DNA from: an uncultured Lachnospiraceae bacterium
Lineage (GTDB): Bacteria > Bacillota > Clostridia > Lachnospirales > Lachnospiraceae
DNA: 31,257 nt
Direction: 5' to 3'
Assembly (NCBI GenBank): GCA_910578795.1
Contig: CAJTSD010000042.1
Coordinates: forward strand, 1-31,257
The translations under genes and the position numbers were made by a program. Below, in pieces: positions 1 through 8,099 of the stretch. The notes under the pieces are model-generated. The model was not told where the DNA came from and ran no database searches. It worked only from the letters and a program-made list of their open reading frames with translations. Positions within the stretch are counted from its first letter, which is position 1. Every line of letters starts with the position of its first letter.

Positions 1-1014
1 TCCTACATGTGGTAATACAAAATATTCTCTTGACTTTTTGACTCCCCAATATCTGTTATCCTCTCCTCCTATATGGATCACGTTATTTGAATCTTCTACA
101 ATGTCATATTGATATAACGCATTGCTTTCTTCATCCACTAGATAAACCTTTGTGCCAATCGTTTCATAACACCTTGCAAATTTTAGGTTTTTTTGTCCAA
201 ATCCTTTTCTAATCACGGAATTCGTACAGTAGTCATATTCCAAGATGTCACTGTTTCCATATGGAAACATCAGTAATTTACTATCCTTCTCTATTAGTGC
301 CTCACTGTGAAACACAAAATTTTCCACTTGAGGCTTATACACCTTCATGGTATCCGCATCTATTTCATATTCATATATCTGCTTGCTTTTTTCTAATAGC
401 AACAACAATTTGTTTTCATAATCCACTATGTGGTAATTATATGAACGGGAGCAGAACAAAGGCTCCGATGGGATATCAATGATTTTCTCCACTTCATATG
501 TAGTCCTGTTTATCATAATCAGCTTATTACTGTTTAACTGTATAAACCAAATTGCTCCTTCTTTTATGCACAATGTTATCGGCAGGAACATCGTGTCAAT
601 AGCTCTTGTTATAGAATCAGACTCATAAAGTACGGGCTTTCCTGCTGCCTTATATAACTGCACCACTGAGCTCCAGTCCCCATAATAAGCGTCTGATATG
701 GCAATTGCCCTATGCAAATCTGCACTTTCATCCAAAATACCGATACATTCTTCCTGATATTGTCTTCGTACTTCTTTATACTGCTCTTCTAAGGCTGGAA
801 GCATAGACTGAATTGTGCTCAGCTCCAACGGGTGCGGACGCCACCACAGGACAATCTCCGGATGCTCCTTAAAAATCCGAAATACCCACTTCATTTTTTC
901 TATGTGTTTTTCACGTCCTGACAGCATATTGCTCACACTGGTATTATATAAAATCACCTTTTTCCCCTGAATAACCTCTTTCCAATTATCCGGGAAAATA
1001 TTATCTGTCCCCAT
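1..1014 (-). CDS. CDP-glycerol glycerophosphotransferase-like protein, C-terminal GT-B half (partial, runs off window)
   Basis: The 338 codons read open to base 1, so the C-terminus is outside the window. The first ~130 residues carry YNTSVSNML, LWWRPHPLE and SDAYYGDWSSVVQLY, the hallmark of the C-terminal Rossmann domain of the CDP-glycerol glycerophosphotransferase-like family common in Lachnospiraceae. From about residue 150 onward the sequence has repeated short beta-type units (for example IYEYEIDADTMKVYKP), suggesting a beta-propeller-like tail. The ATG at 1014 overlaps the end of the upstream acetyltransferase gene by 14 bp. It is preceded by AGGTGAAGGG, and an in-frame TAG lies just upstream, so the start is well defined. 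The N-terminal half that this family normally carries is absent here but present at 5145-6092. The role is inferred: transfer or polymerisation of a polyol-phosphate or sugar in a teichoic-acid-like surface polymer. Catalytic competence of the half alone is unknown. Confidence 0.75.
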   Translation of the reverse strand, partial: MGTDNIFPDNWKEVIQGKKVILYNTSVSNMLSGREKHIEKMKWVFRIFKEHPEIVLWWRPHPLELSTIQSMLPALEEQYKEVRRQYQEECIGILDESADLHRAIAISDAYYGDWSSVVQLYKAAGKPVLYESDSITRAIDTMFLPITLCIKEGAIWFIQLNSNKLIMINRTTYEVEKIIDIPSEPLFCSRSYNYHIVDYENKLLLLLEKSKQIYEYEIDADTMKVYKPQVENFVFHSEALIEKDSKLLMFPYGNSDILEYDYCTNSVIRKGFGQKNLKFARCYETIGTKVYLVDEESNALYQYDIVEDSNNVIHIGGEDNRYWGVKKSREYFVLPHVG

Positions 1015-1525
1015 GAGTATCTATCCCTTCACCTGTTTTATTGCCGCGTTCATCCACCCATCCAATCTGTTTCGCAGGCACCCCTGCCATCAGCGCATAG
1101 TCCGGAACATCCTTTGTTACCACTGCTCCCGCAGCAATCATTGCGCACCTGCCAATCGTATGACCGCACACAACCGTTGCATTGGCGCCAATACTGGCGC
1201 CTTCCCTGATTAATGTCCTTTTATAACCTGCTGCTCCCTTTGGATATTTTGCCCTTGGCGTTAAATCATTCGTAAAAACCATAGATGGTCCACAAAATAC
1301 ATAATCCTCCAATTCAACACCTTCATATATGGAAACATTATTCTGAACCTTAACGCCATTTCCAATTTTTACATTATTGGATACATTCACGTTCTGTCCA
1401 AAAGAACAGTTTTCCCCAATTCTTGCCCCTTTTTGGATATGGCAGAAATGCCATATCTTTGTACCATTACCGATTTCCACATCATCATCTATGTAGCTGC
1501 TCTCATGCACAAAATAATCTGCCAT
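1001..1525 (-). CDS. wbpD: WbpD/WlbB-type UDP-sugar N-acetyltransferase (left-handed beta-helix)
   Basis: This 174-residue protein is built almost entirely of hexapeptide repeats (IGNGTKIW, IGENCSFG, IGNGVKVQ, IGANATVV, IGRCAMIAAGAVVTKDV), the left-handed beta-helix fold of trimeric acetyl-CoA-dependent acyltransferases. NNVKIGNGVKVQNNVSIYEG, VFCGPSMVFTND and the C-terminal YALMAGVPAKQIGWV are characteristic of the WbpD/WlbB group. That group N-acetylates the 3-amino group of UDP-2-acetamido-3-amino-2,3-dideoxy-glucuronate. The start at 1525 follows AAGGGG, 3 bp after the aminotransferase stop. It is the last step of the dehydrogenase, aminotransferase, acetyltransferase trio encoded side by side. 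It overlaps the next gene by 14 bp, indicating translational coupling. The family is clear; the exact sugar substrate is inferred from the trio. Confidence 0.88.
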   Translation of the reverse strand: MADYFVHESSYIDDDVEIGNGTKIWHFCHIQKGARIGENCSFGQNVNVSNNVKIGNGVKVQNNVSIYEGVELEDYVFCGPSMVFTNDLTPRAKYPKGAAGYKRTLIREGASIGANATVVCGHTIGRCAMIAAGAVVTKDVPDYALMAGVPAKQIGWVDERGNKTGEGIDTHGDR

Positions 1526-1528
1526 TTT

Positions 1529-2659
1529 CTACCCCTTTATATATTTTTTTACCACACCAGTCACCAGCAAAATTTCTTCCTCCGTCATATAAGGATGAAA
1601 CGGTAAGGACAAAACAATGTCCGAAAGCATATTCGCAACAGGATAGCCCTTATCATCATATTCATTCCCCGCAAAAGCCTGCTGTCGATGCATCGGTTTT
1701 TGATAATACACTGCGCTTGGTATGCCTTGTTCCTTTAAGTATGACTGTAATCCATTTCTTACCGCTTTTTCGGGTAACTGAATCGTATACTGCGCCCAGC
1801 TTGAATAAAATCCTTCCTTTATAAAAGGTGTCTGCACAACATCCGCTAACTGTCCCGTGTATTCAGCGGCAATGCGCTGCATCCAATCCAGCTCCTTTTC
1901 CATAAAGACAGGAAATTTCGCCAACAGCACCGCAGCCTGCAGCGTATCAAGCCGGGAGTTCATGCCGATTCTAACATTATCATATTTCGAGCTACCCTTT
2001 CCGTGCACGCGGTAAGACCGCAGTAACGCTGCCCACTCATCATTATCCGTAAAGATTGCACCACCGTCTCCATAGCATCCAAGCGGCTTAGCCGGAAAAA
2101 AGCTGGTGGTAGAAATATCCCCGAAAGAGCATGCCTTTTTTTCACCAATCCTTCCCCCAAATCCCTGTGCTGCATCTTCAAGGATAAACATATGGTATTG
2201 TTCTGCTATTCTTCTTAACTTTCCATAGTCCGCCGGCTGACCAAATAAGTCAACTGCAACAATTGCTTTTGGCGTCAATCTGCCTTCCTGTACAGTTTTC
2301 CGAATCACAGTTTCTAATGAGTCGCCGTCAATGTTATAAGTATCCGGCTCAATATCCACAAAAACCGGCACTGCATTTACCGCCGACACAACTTCCCCAC
2401 TCGAAAAAAATGTAAAATCCGGAACGAATACCGCATCCCCTTCACCAATATTCCATGCCATCAGTGCAAGCTGCAGTGCATCTGTACCGTTTGCACAGGT
2501 CACGCAATGCTTTGTTCCTGCGTAATCTGCCAAAAGCTCCTCTAATTCGACAACCTCCCTGCCCTGAATAAAGTCGGCATGGCATATTACTTCCTGTATT
2601 TTTGAATCAATGTTCTCTTTTAAATACTGATATTGTCTTTTTAAATCACGGAATTCCAT
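1529..2659 (-). CDS. wbpE: WbpE/WlbC-type PLP-dependent UDP-3-keto-sugar aminotransferase (DegT/DnrJ/EryC1)
   Basis: The 376-residue length is typical of the DegT/DnrJ/EryC1/StrS fold-type I aminotransferases. Visible motifs are CANGTDALQLAL (cofactor phosphate loop, near residues 55-66), EDAAQGFG with Asp162 for the PLP pyridine nitrogen, and SFFPAKPLGCYGDGGA with the Schiff-base Lys191. RVHGKGSSKYDNVRIGMNSRLDTLQAA is the substrate and dimer-contact segment. Family knowledge: WbpE aminates the 3-keto-UDP-GlcNAcA made by WbpB, using glutamate, and so regenerates the 2-oxoglutarate that WbpB consumes. AGAGGG precedes the ATG at 2659. The gene lies 26 bp after the dehydrogenase gene and 3 bp before the acetyltransferase gene, so the three steps are translated from one message. 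No key residue is missing. Confidence 0.9.
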   Translation of the reverse strand: MEFRDLKRQYQYLKENIDSKIQEVICHADFIQGREVVELEELLADYAGTKHCVTCANGTDALQLALMAWNIGEGDAVFVPDFTFFSSGEVVSAVNAVPVFVDIEPDTYNIDGDSLETVIRKTVQEGRLTPKAIVAVDLFGQPADYGKLRRIAEQYHMFILEDAAQGFGGRIGEKKACSFGDISTTSFFPAKPLGCYGDGGAIFTDNDEWAALLRSYRVHGKGSSKYDNVRIGMNSRLDTLQAAVLLAKFPVFMEKELDWMQRIAAEYTGQLADVVQTPFIKEGFYSSWAQYTIQLPEKAVRNGLQSYLKEQGIPSAVYYQKPMHRQQAFAGNEYDDKGYPVANMLSDIVLSLPFHPYMTEEEILLVTGVVKKYIKG

Positions 2660-2685
2660 TAATAATCCCTCTTTTTACAATTGTT

Positions 2686-3759
2686 CTATTGAAAACGTCC
2701 CACGAAGTCTGTAGTTGCGCATTCCGTAAGAGGAAGCTTTATGCTTCTTCCTTCCGTAGAAGATTTATAAATTGCCAACACAAGCTCCAATGCCTTTTTT
2801 CCATCCATCGCAGTTATGTATGGCTGTCTGTCATGTTTTATCGCATTAATGACATCCGCATATAGCGGCGTATGCCCATATCCATATACATTGGGCGGAT
2901 TCTCATGAAACCTGGCTTTGACTTCATCCGGATTATCAAGCAAATCTGAAAATCTCCATTCTTCAATCACATTCACAGACTGTCCGCCTGCCTTCACCGT
3001 ACCTTTTTCCCCAAATATGTATAGTGTTTCCTCAAGATTTTTGGGATAAATATCGGTTGTACCCTCCACAATCCCATAACTGCCATTCTTAAACTTAATC
3101 AGGGCAATCCCCAAGTCCTCTGCCTCAATGTAGCTGTGATTTAATTTATCTGTCATACCGACAACCTCTTCAATCTCGCTCCCCATCATCCACCGAAGCA
3201 AGTCAATATTGTGGATGCACTGGTTCATCAGTGCGCCACCATCCTGCTCCCATGTGCCTCTCCATGAAGCCCTGTCATAATACTCATGATCACGACACCA
3301 CCTGATATGTGCCGTTCCGTAAAAAAGCTTTCCAAAACGGTTCATGTCAACCGCTTCTCTGATAATCTGCACTGATTTGTTAAACCGATTCTGATGGCAT
3401 GCGCTGACTTTTACATGGTGTTTAATCGATGCCGCAATAATGTCATCCGCATCCTTAATGGATAGCGCAATCGGCTTCTCAATAATGCAGTGAATTCCTC
3501 TCTCAATACAGTCAAGCGCAATCGGCGCATGCTTCCCGCTTTCTGTGCAGACCGCCACAAGTTCAGGCTTCTCCTTTTCAAGCATTTCAATATAATCGGT
3601 ATACTGTTTTACCCCATCTCCAAGTTTAAACTTCAACGCCTTATCCGCCATACACGCAGAATCAATATCACAGACTGCCACAATTTCCAAACCATTGTTT
3701 TGTGCCGCAGCAATGTGATTTGGTGAAATCCTTCCGCAGCCAATTAACGCATATCTCAT
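2686..3759 (-). CDS. wbpB: WbpB/WlbA-type UDP-N-acetylglucosaminuronate 3-dehydrogenase (Gfo/Idh/MocA family)
   Basis: The 357-residue protein starts with an N-terminal Rossmann nucleotide-binding motif (ALIGCGRISPNHI, residues 4-16). It carries the Gfo/Idh signature EKPIAL with catalytic Lys95, and GTWEQDGGALMNQCIHNIDLL with His183 in the active-site helix. HQNRFNKSVQ and RWCRDHEYYD are features I associate with WbpB/WlbA rather than inositol dehydrogenases. The reaction in the family is NAD-dependent oxidation of the 3-OH of UDP-GlcNAcA, with NADH recycled through 2-oxoglutarate. GGGAGAAGAG precedes the ATG at 3759. The gene sits 12 bp after the glycosyltransferase gene and 26 bp before the aminotransferase. 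The preceding 6-dehydrogenase (WbpA) and any 2-epimerase (WbpI) are not in the window. Confidence 0.88.
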   Translation of the reverse strand: MRYALIGCGRISPNHIAAAQNNGLEIVAVCDIDSACMADKALKFKLGDGVKQYTDYIEMLEKEKPELVAVCTESGKHAPIALDCIERGIHCIIEKPIALSIKDADDIIAASIKHHVKVSACHQNRFNKSVQIIREAVDMNRFGKLFYGTAHIRWCRDHEYYDRASWRGTWEQDGGALMNQCIHNIDLLRWMMGSEIEEVVGMTDKLNHSYIEAEDLGIALIKFKNGSYGIVEGTTDIYPKNLEETLYIFGEKGTVKAGGQSVNVIEEWRFSDLLDNPDEVKARFHENPPNVYGYGHTPLYADVINAIKHDRQPYITAMDGKKALELVLAIYKSSTEGRSIKLPLTECATTDFVGRFQ

Positions 3760-3771
3760 ATCTCTTCTCCC

Positions 3772-5133
3772 TTATTTCTCTATTTGGTTCATTATTTTAA
3801 TTAATCTTTTACATAAATTCCTGTAGTCATATTTACGAAGTTCCTTTTTATCGGGATTATGCTTTATTTGTTCTGTCTGTACAAATTCTTTATATAATCT
3901 GCATATATAATCATATAACTTATCATAATCCCTTTCTTTATGAGCTTCTTCGTAAGCAATCCCCAAGTCTGCTTTTCTGATAATATCTGCTAATTCGCTA
4001 TGCTCTATATCTCCCATAATCACAGCCACTATAGGCTTATTGGCAGCCATATATTCCAGTGCCTTCCCCGTTATATAACCGCCTTCATTATCTTTATAAT
4101 CATGTGATGCCACAAGTAAAACATCTGACTGCTGCTGGAGTTGTAATGACTCCTTATGCGACAGTTTTCCATGTGCGACACAATTTTTACCAAGCCCGTA
4201 TTTTTGTGCCTGGCATTTGAAAATTTCATATGCAGAAGCATTTCCCGCAAAATGAAACGCTATCATATTCTCATCTATTTCTCCCCGATTCACCGCATCC
4301 ATGATGCATTTGAAAAACACTGACAGATTTACAAGCCCTCCATACATGGATCCCGTATAGGTAAATACCAGCTTAGGCGTATCAAGCCGCTTTGTGCTTA
4401 AAGCATATCTATCGGACACATCATACCCATTTGTCAGACAGTGCACTTTTTTTCTGTATTTTAAAGGCACTCTTTTGCATATTCCCTTTGACACACCTAA
4501 AATACAATCCGCATTGCTCCAAATCTGCTTCTCAAATATTTTCGCAATCCATCCTACATAAGAAGGTGTAAATTTATAACGATAGACTGCATCACGAATA
4601 TCGAATATCCAGGGTATCTCCTTATGATATTTATGGTAATGCCATCCCGCAAACAGAGCAAACGCATCCCCATATGACGTAATCACGTAATCAAACCCCT
4701 GGCATCGTTTCAAAAAATTTTTTATGTCAGAAAACAAATCATATTGTTTCAAAAGACCGACTATATAGTCCATGCTTCCAAGAATAGGATACGCTGTTTC
4801 AAACGTATAAAATTCTACATTTCCTGTTTTTGGATTAATCCTGTAACGGTTTTCCAAATTATCAAACCGCTTTTTTTTGTAAGGCTGAATCATTTCGCTA
4901 TACCATTTATAAAATCTTTTATATAAATCAGATGGATCTGCATAATATACTTTGATGCCTTCCGTATCCCTTATCAGGATCTCATCTTCTATTTCCAAAT
5001 TTTTCTTTTCTGCAATTACCTGTACTTTATATCCGCTTTTTGTTAGATACTTTGCCAGTTTGCTCGTCCTGACAGCAGCAATTGTATTATCCGGTGCAAA
5101 ATAATTGCATATCAATAATATTTTCTTTTGCAT
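3772..5133 (-). CDS. glycosyltransferase, GT4-like (GT-B fold)
   Basis: The 453-residue protein begins KKILLICNYFAPDNTIAAVRTSKLAKYL, a typical GT-B N-terminal strand followed by the acceptor-binding loop. WIFDIRDAVYRYKF is the common inter-domain aspartate motif. The C-terminal half has VFTYTGSMYGG, KNCVAHGKLSHKESLQLQQQ, DVLLVASHDYKDNEGGYITGKALEYMAANKPIVAVI and an end-on helix, matching the nucleotide-sugar-binding domain of family-4-like transferases. The usual EX7E glutamates are partly represented by the EGGYITGKALEYMA stretch. No membrane segment is evident, so it should work at the cytoplasmic face on a lipid-linked acceptor. The start at 5133 follows AGGTGGGG. The gene starts 11 bp after the upstream half-GT gene stops, placing it in the same operon. 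It is the natural user of the diacetamido-uronate made by the next three genes, but donor and linkage cannot be read from sequence. Confidence 0.82.
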   Translation of the reverse strand: MQKKILLICNYFAPDNTIAAVRTSKLAKYLTKSGYKVQVIAEKKNLEIEDEILIRDTEGIKVYYADPSDLYKRFYKWYSEMIQPYKKKRFDNLENRYRINPKTGNVEFYTFETAYPILGSMDYIVGLLKQYDLFSDIKNFLKRCQGFDYVITSYGDAFALFAGWHYHKYHKEIPWIFDIRDAVYRYKFTPSYVGWIAKIFEKQIWSNADCILGVSKGICKRVPLKYRKKVHCLTNGYDVSDRYALSTKRLDTPKLVFTYTGSMYGGLVNLSVFFKCIMDAVNRGEIDENMIAFHFAGNASAYEIFKCQAQKYGLGKNCVAHGKLSHKESLQLQQQSDVLLVASHDYKDNEGGYITGKALEYMAANKPIVAVIMGDIEHSELADIIRKADLGIAYEEAHKERDYDKLYDYICRLYKEFVQTEQIKHNPDKKELRKYDYRNLCKRLIKIMNQIEK

Positions 5134-5144
5134 ATCCCCACCTG

Positions 5145-6092
5145 TTATAAATAATCTTCTCTTCTTGCATTCAGCACTTTATCAATCTTAGGTGAACCAA
5201 TTCCAAGAATTTTATTGCCCCAATATGTCTTGGCAGCCTCACTATGATCCTTTGTCGCATCCAAAAGCACTTTAATATACACCTGCTTCATGTCCTCTGA
5301 CTGGACAACTACTTTATCTGCATGAAACACACCCGGAGTTGTACAAAAATGCTTCATTGCCTCTATTTTGGAATGTTCCTCCGGTTTCATTTCATCCAAA
5401 ATAAAGTATGGTATATAAATAAGTTTTTCCGTAAATTTTTTAAGATTATCAGAGAAAAAAAAAGGATGCACGCTTGTTACAAGATTTAATGCATCATACG
5501 GGTTGTGAATATAAATCATATCCGGACGATGCACCTCAAAGTCAAATTCATCATACTTCGTAACCGGAACATCATCCGGATACCGGTCGCCTTCATAGTG
5601 CATTTCGCGAAAGCTTCCGTCAGGATTTTTATCATAATATGGTATCGGAATAACATACGCATCACAATTCGGATCCTCATTTGCTGCTTTCCACACACTC
5701 TCCAAGCTGTCCCACATACTTGCCTTGTACGGAAGAAAAACAGCTTCTGTGCTGGTTGGAACATCGTTTTTTATACTGTTTTCTGTCTTAATCAGTTTTT
5801 GCCGTAACAGCTTGTATACTTTATTTGCATTGATTTCTTTTTTTTCTGCCATATCTGTATGAATCTGATAAACCAGCTCACAGTACTCTTCCAGTAATAA
5901 TACAGTCGGATGACCTTCCCCTTCCGTTTCTTCAATCAGGGTGCCTATTGCAATTCCGCCATTTTGACAATCCTCCAAGAGCTCCATCGCAGAATGCACG
6001 CTGCCTTGTTCGATATACTGTTTTATTTGGTCATGTGCCTCTTCAATCTGTTTAAGCAGTTCTTTCGTCTGCTGTTTCTGCACTTTTCTCAT
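5145..6092 (-). CDS. CDP-glycerol glycerophosphotransferase-like protein, N-terminal half (split gene)
   Basis: The protein has 315 residues from the ATG at 6092, preceded by GGGAG at 6 bp. Another ATG at 6113 would add 7 residues but has no visible ribosome-binding site. Residues 1-130 are charged and helical (RKVQKQQTKELLKQIEEAHD), probably coiled coil. Residues ~135-310 form the first Rossmann half with AVFLPYKASMWDSLESVWKA, IPIPYYDKNPDGSFREMHYE, PDMIYIHNPYDALN and SVHPFFFSD. It stops right after ILGIGSPKIDKVLNARRED. From memory, full-length relatives continue at this point into the WWRPHP-containing C-terminal domain. Here that domain is encoded separately at 1-1014, four genes downstream. 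Both halves keep their family motifs and sit in a tightly spaced operon, so this may be a functional two-subunit split rather than a decayed gene. Membership in the family is firm; activity is inferred. Confidence 0.8.
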   Translation of the reverse strand: MRKVQKQQTKELLKQIEEAHDQIKQYIEQGSVHSAMELLEDCQNGGIAIGTLIEETEGEGHPTVLLLEEYCELVYQIHTDMAEKKEINANKVYKLLRQKLIKTENSIKNDVPTSTEAVFLPYKASMWDSLESVWKAANEDPNCDAYVIPIPYYDKNPDGSFREMHYEGDRYPDDVPVTKYDEFDFEVHRPDMIYIHNPYDALNLVTSVHPFFFSDNLKKFTEKLIYIPYFILDEMKPEEHSKIEAMKHFCTTPGVFHADKVVVQSEDMKQVYIKVLLDATKDHSEAAKTYWGNKILGIGSPKIDKVLNARREDYL

Positions 6093-6179
6093 GTTCTGCT
6101 CCCAGTTATACATAAATTATTCGGAATTTAGTAATTCTTGGAACACGTCTTTTGTGTCCTTAGAAGTACTTAATTTTAT

Positions 6180-6496
6180 ATTTATCATAAGGATTAGCCG
6201 AGCGTTTCCGCCTGCAAATTCAACAACGTTGGATTTTGCTTCGCTCCGCATAAGGCTGCGGTCTTGGCATACCGGAAAATCATCATAGGATGACTTAGAT
6301 AATGCCGTTGTTTGCCTTTGTGGTCAGACATACTGCTGCCCACGATATTATTAACATACGTTCCTGAGATCCTGATTGATGTATTGTAGCAGCGGCATTC
6401 TTGTGGATACCGCCGATACAATACACCGGGTAAAATCTTTCAGGGCAAATTCATGCTGACTATGCCACAAAGGATTTATTCTCAGACTCGTATGAT
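6180..6496 (-). ncRNA. putative omega-RNA-like 3' region of the TnpB-type gene
   Basis: About 380 bp separate the TnpB-like stop codon and the next gene, and I see no convincing protein in it; a 75-codon frame at 6194-6421 has no recognisable content. The minus strand can fold. GTATTGTA (6409-6424 area) pairs with TACAATAC about 35 nt later, enclosing a second stem of GCGGTAT with ATGCCGC. TnpB proteins use an RNA that begins within or after the 3' end of their gene and extends to the right end of the element, with the guide at its 3' terminus. This region is in the expected position and orientation. Boundaries are approximate, and I cannot place the scaffold/guide junction. Confidence 0.35.
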
Positions 6497-7870
6497 TTAA
6501 CCGATTTCTGTCTTAAAATTTTTTGTTTTTACTTTTTGGGTATTATATTTATGTTCAATATTTTTTGCCCCATTTAAGGAAATTGCGGCCTGATACCCAC
6601 AGTTCGGACAGCAAAAAGCATCCAATTGTCTTTCTCCCTGTGCACCGCAGCAGGAACATATTCCTCCTGTTCCTTTGGAATTCATCTCTACAAGTTCAAT
6701 GGAATGAAGACGGCATTTATATGACAGCCGTTCCCTAATATATCCGTTAAAGCTTCTTGTCAGTTTTCTGTTTGCTGACTTTGACGGAAGCTTCGTCTTT
6801 TTTATTGTCACTGGTTTTGTAATGACAATCCGTTCCGGTTTTTCTACCGCGAACATCCTGTTAATCTCCGTATTGATAAATGTCTGTGTCTTTGCCCGTT
6901 CCTTTTCTTTCCATCTGTCATATTTTTCCGTTCCAAGATTGTTGGATTTTATCATGTCTGCCTTTTCCCTGTTACCGGATTTCCTGCTTTTTTGGTATTC
7001 CACACGCATTTTCGCGCGTTCCCTGTTCTTTTCTGTCAGGCGATCTGTTTCCAAAGAAGTCATATTTCCAAGCGACTGTCCGTAAACATGTCCGTTTGAC
7101 AATGTAAACATGTCCTGATAGCCTATATGAATATAAACCGTATTTCTATAATCCTCGTGCTTTCTTATTTTTGTTTCCACGGGAAGTGCAAGGGCGGCAT
7201 AATCTTTTTTAATACAAATCCGTATCTGCCTGTCACATATACGGTCATCCTTTATCGGAAGCGGTATTCTTTGCCCTGCTGTCCTTGAAGCAATATAGAG
7301 TGCACTATCTCTGTATGTATATCCGGAAGGCGCTATACTGAAACAATCGCTGTTATCTGTCTTTGGTCCTGTCAGATATTTTCTTGTTAATCTACACAGA
7401 AGATTATTCAAACGCTTCACATCAATATCAAGACCTTGTGCCTTTTTCGGCATTTCATAATTCTCATGGCAAAGCACCGCCGCATATATTTTGTCAAGCT
7501 TTAAAACAGTCCTTAAATAAATCCTGTCCTCTTCACTCAGATTCTCATTTGCCGCAATCAGCGTACCGATTCTATTTTTGAGCATTCCCCACATGCCTTT
7601 AATATCAGCAACTGCCTCGATAATGGCAGGATCAAAATATGCAGATGGCAATCCAAGCTGCGATCTGATACCACTGTGGCGCACCTCACTCATAACGTCA
7701 AACACTGGAGTAAGTCTTCCAAGGCTTTTGATACCGGAATACCTCTTATATGTATAATTTTTCACCTTACTGTAATCCGAGGCAATTCCTCTTAAAAACT
7801 CTATTGTACTTTCCGGCAGTATCTCACTATACTGCCAAACAGTCTTTGTAATCGTATTGCCTGTGGACAT
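6497..7870 (-). CDS. TnpB-family protein with all three RuvC catalytic positions substituted (TldR-like candidate)
   Basis: The protein has 457 residues from the ATG at 7870, preceded by AAAGGTGG; a GTG at 7879 is possible but less likely. The C-terminal half follows the TnpB/OrfB layout. It has a RuvC-I-like strand (VYIHIGYQDMFTLSNGHVYG), a basic helical stretch (TDRLTEKNRERAK), a RuvC-II-like strand (RIVITKPVTIKK), a helix RSFNGYIRERLSYKC, a zinc finger (CSCCG...CCPNCG) and a RuvC-III-like segment (QAAISLNGAKNI). Active TnpB has Asp in DxG, Glu in the second strand and Asp two residues before the Asn of DxNAA. Here these positions read His248, Thr351 and Ser431. The zinc finger is intact and the frame is complete, so the fold seems preserved while nuclease activity should be lost. 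No TnpA gene is nearby. Known parallels are nuclease-dead TnpB-like repressors (TldR). Its targets are unknown. Confidence 0.8.
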   Translation of the reverse strand: MSTGNTITKTVWQYSEILPESTIEFLRGIASDYSKVKNYTYKRYSGIKSLGRLTPVFDVMSEVRHSGIRSQLGLPSAYFDPAIIEAVADIKGMWGMLKNRIGTLIAANENLSEEDRIYLRTVLKLDKIYAAVLCHENYEMPKKAQGLDIDVKRLNNLLCRLTRKYLTGPKTDNSDCFSIAPSGYTYRDSALYIASRTAGQRIPLPIKDDRICDRQIRICIKKDYAALALPVETKIRKHEDYRNTVYIHIGYQDMFTLSNGHVYGQSLGNMTSLETDRLTEKNRERAKMRVEYQKSRKSGNREKADMIKSNNLGTEKYDRWKEKERAKTQTFINTEINRMFAVEKPERIVITKPVTIKKTKLPSKSANRKLTRSFNGYIRERLSYKCRLHSIELVEMNSKGTGGICSCCGAQGERQLDAFCCPNCGYQAAISLNGAKNIEHKYNTQKVKTKNFKTEIG

Positions 7871-7913
7871 CGCTACCACCTTTTAAGAACAATCTGTCCT
7901 TCTATACAATTAT

Positions 7914-7936
7914 TTCGCAGATTTCCTTAATCTGCG
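7914..7936. repeat. left copy of 22-bp inverted repeat, itself a hairpin
   Basis: The stem CGCAGATT pairs with AATCTGCG around a 5-nt loop. The same 22 bp occurs in inverted orientation at 8275-8296. This copy lies in the leader of the TnpB-like gene, about 45 bp upstream of its start. Confidence 0.75.
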
Positions 7937-7983
7937 ATAAAAAATTACACAATTTTGTGTCTACATAATATTGTATCGGTATT

Positions 7984-8012
7984 AGTTTATCATGAATTAA
8001 GTTAAATAGCAA
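7984..8012 (-). promoter_or_regulatory. putative sigma-A promoter of the TnpB-like gene
   Basis: On the minus strand TTGCTA (8007-8012), a 17-bp spacer and TAAACT (7984-7989) give a reasonable -35/-10 pair about 115 bp upstream of the start codon at 7870. It lies between the two inverted repeats. Confidence 0.4.
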
Positions 8013-8099
8013 ATATTTTTTGAAAAATCACCGCATAATGTCATGGAAATTTATGGCAAAAAAACATATTATTTTGTAAATATAAAGCTTTTTTCAGGC

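Noticed and set aside
1..1014. A simple pseudogene remnant of a glycosyltransferase
   Set aside because: The frame is open throughout, has a ribosome-binding site and is coupled to the upstream gene; decay would have left stops or shifts.
6194..6421. A 75-codon protein downstream of the TnpB-like gene
   Set aside because: No ribosome-binding site, no recognisable domain, and it overlaps strong RNA stems; better explained as non-coding.
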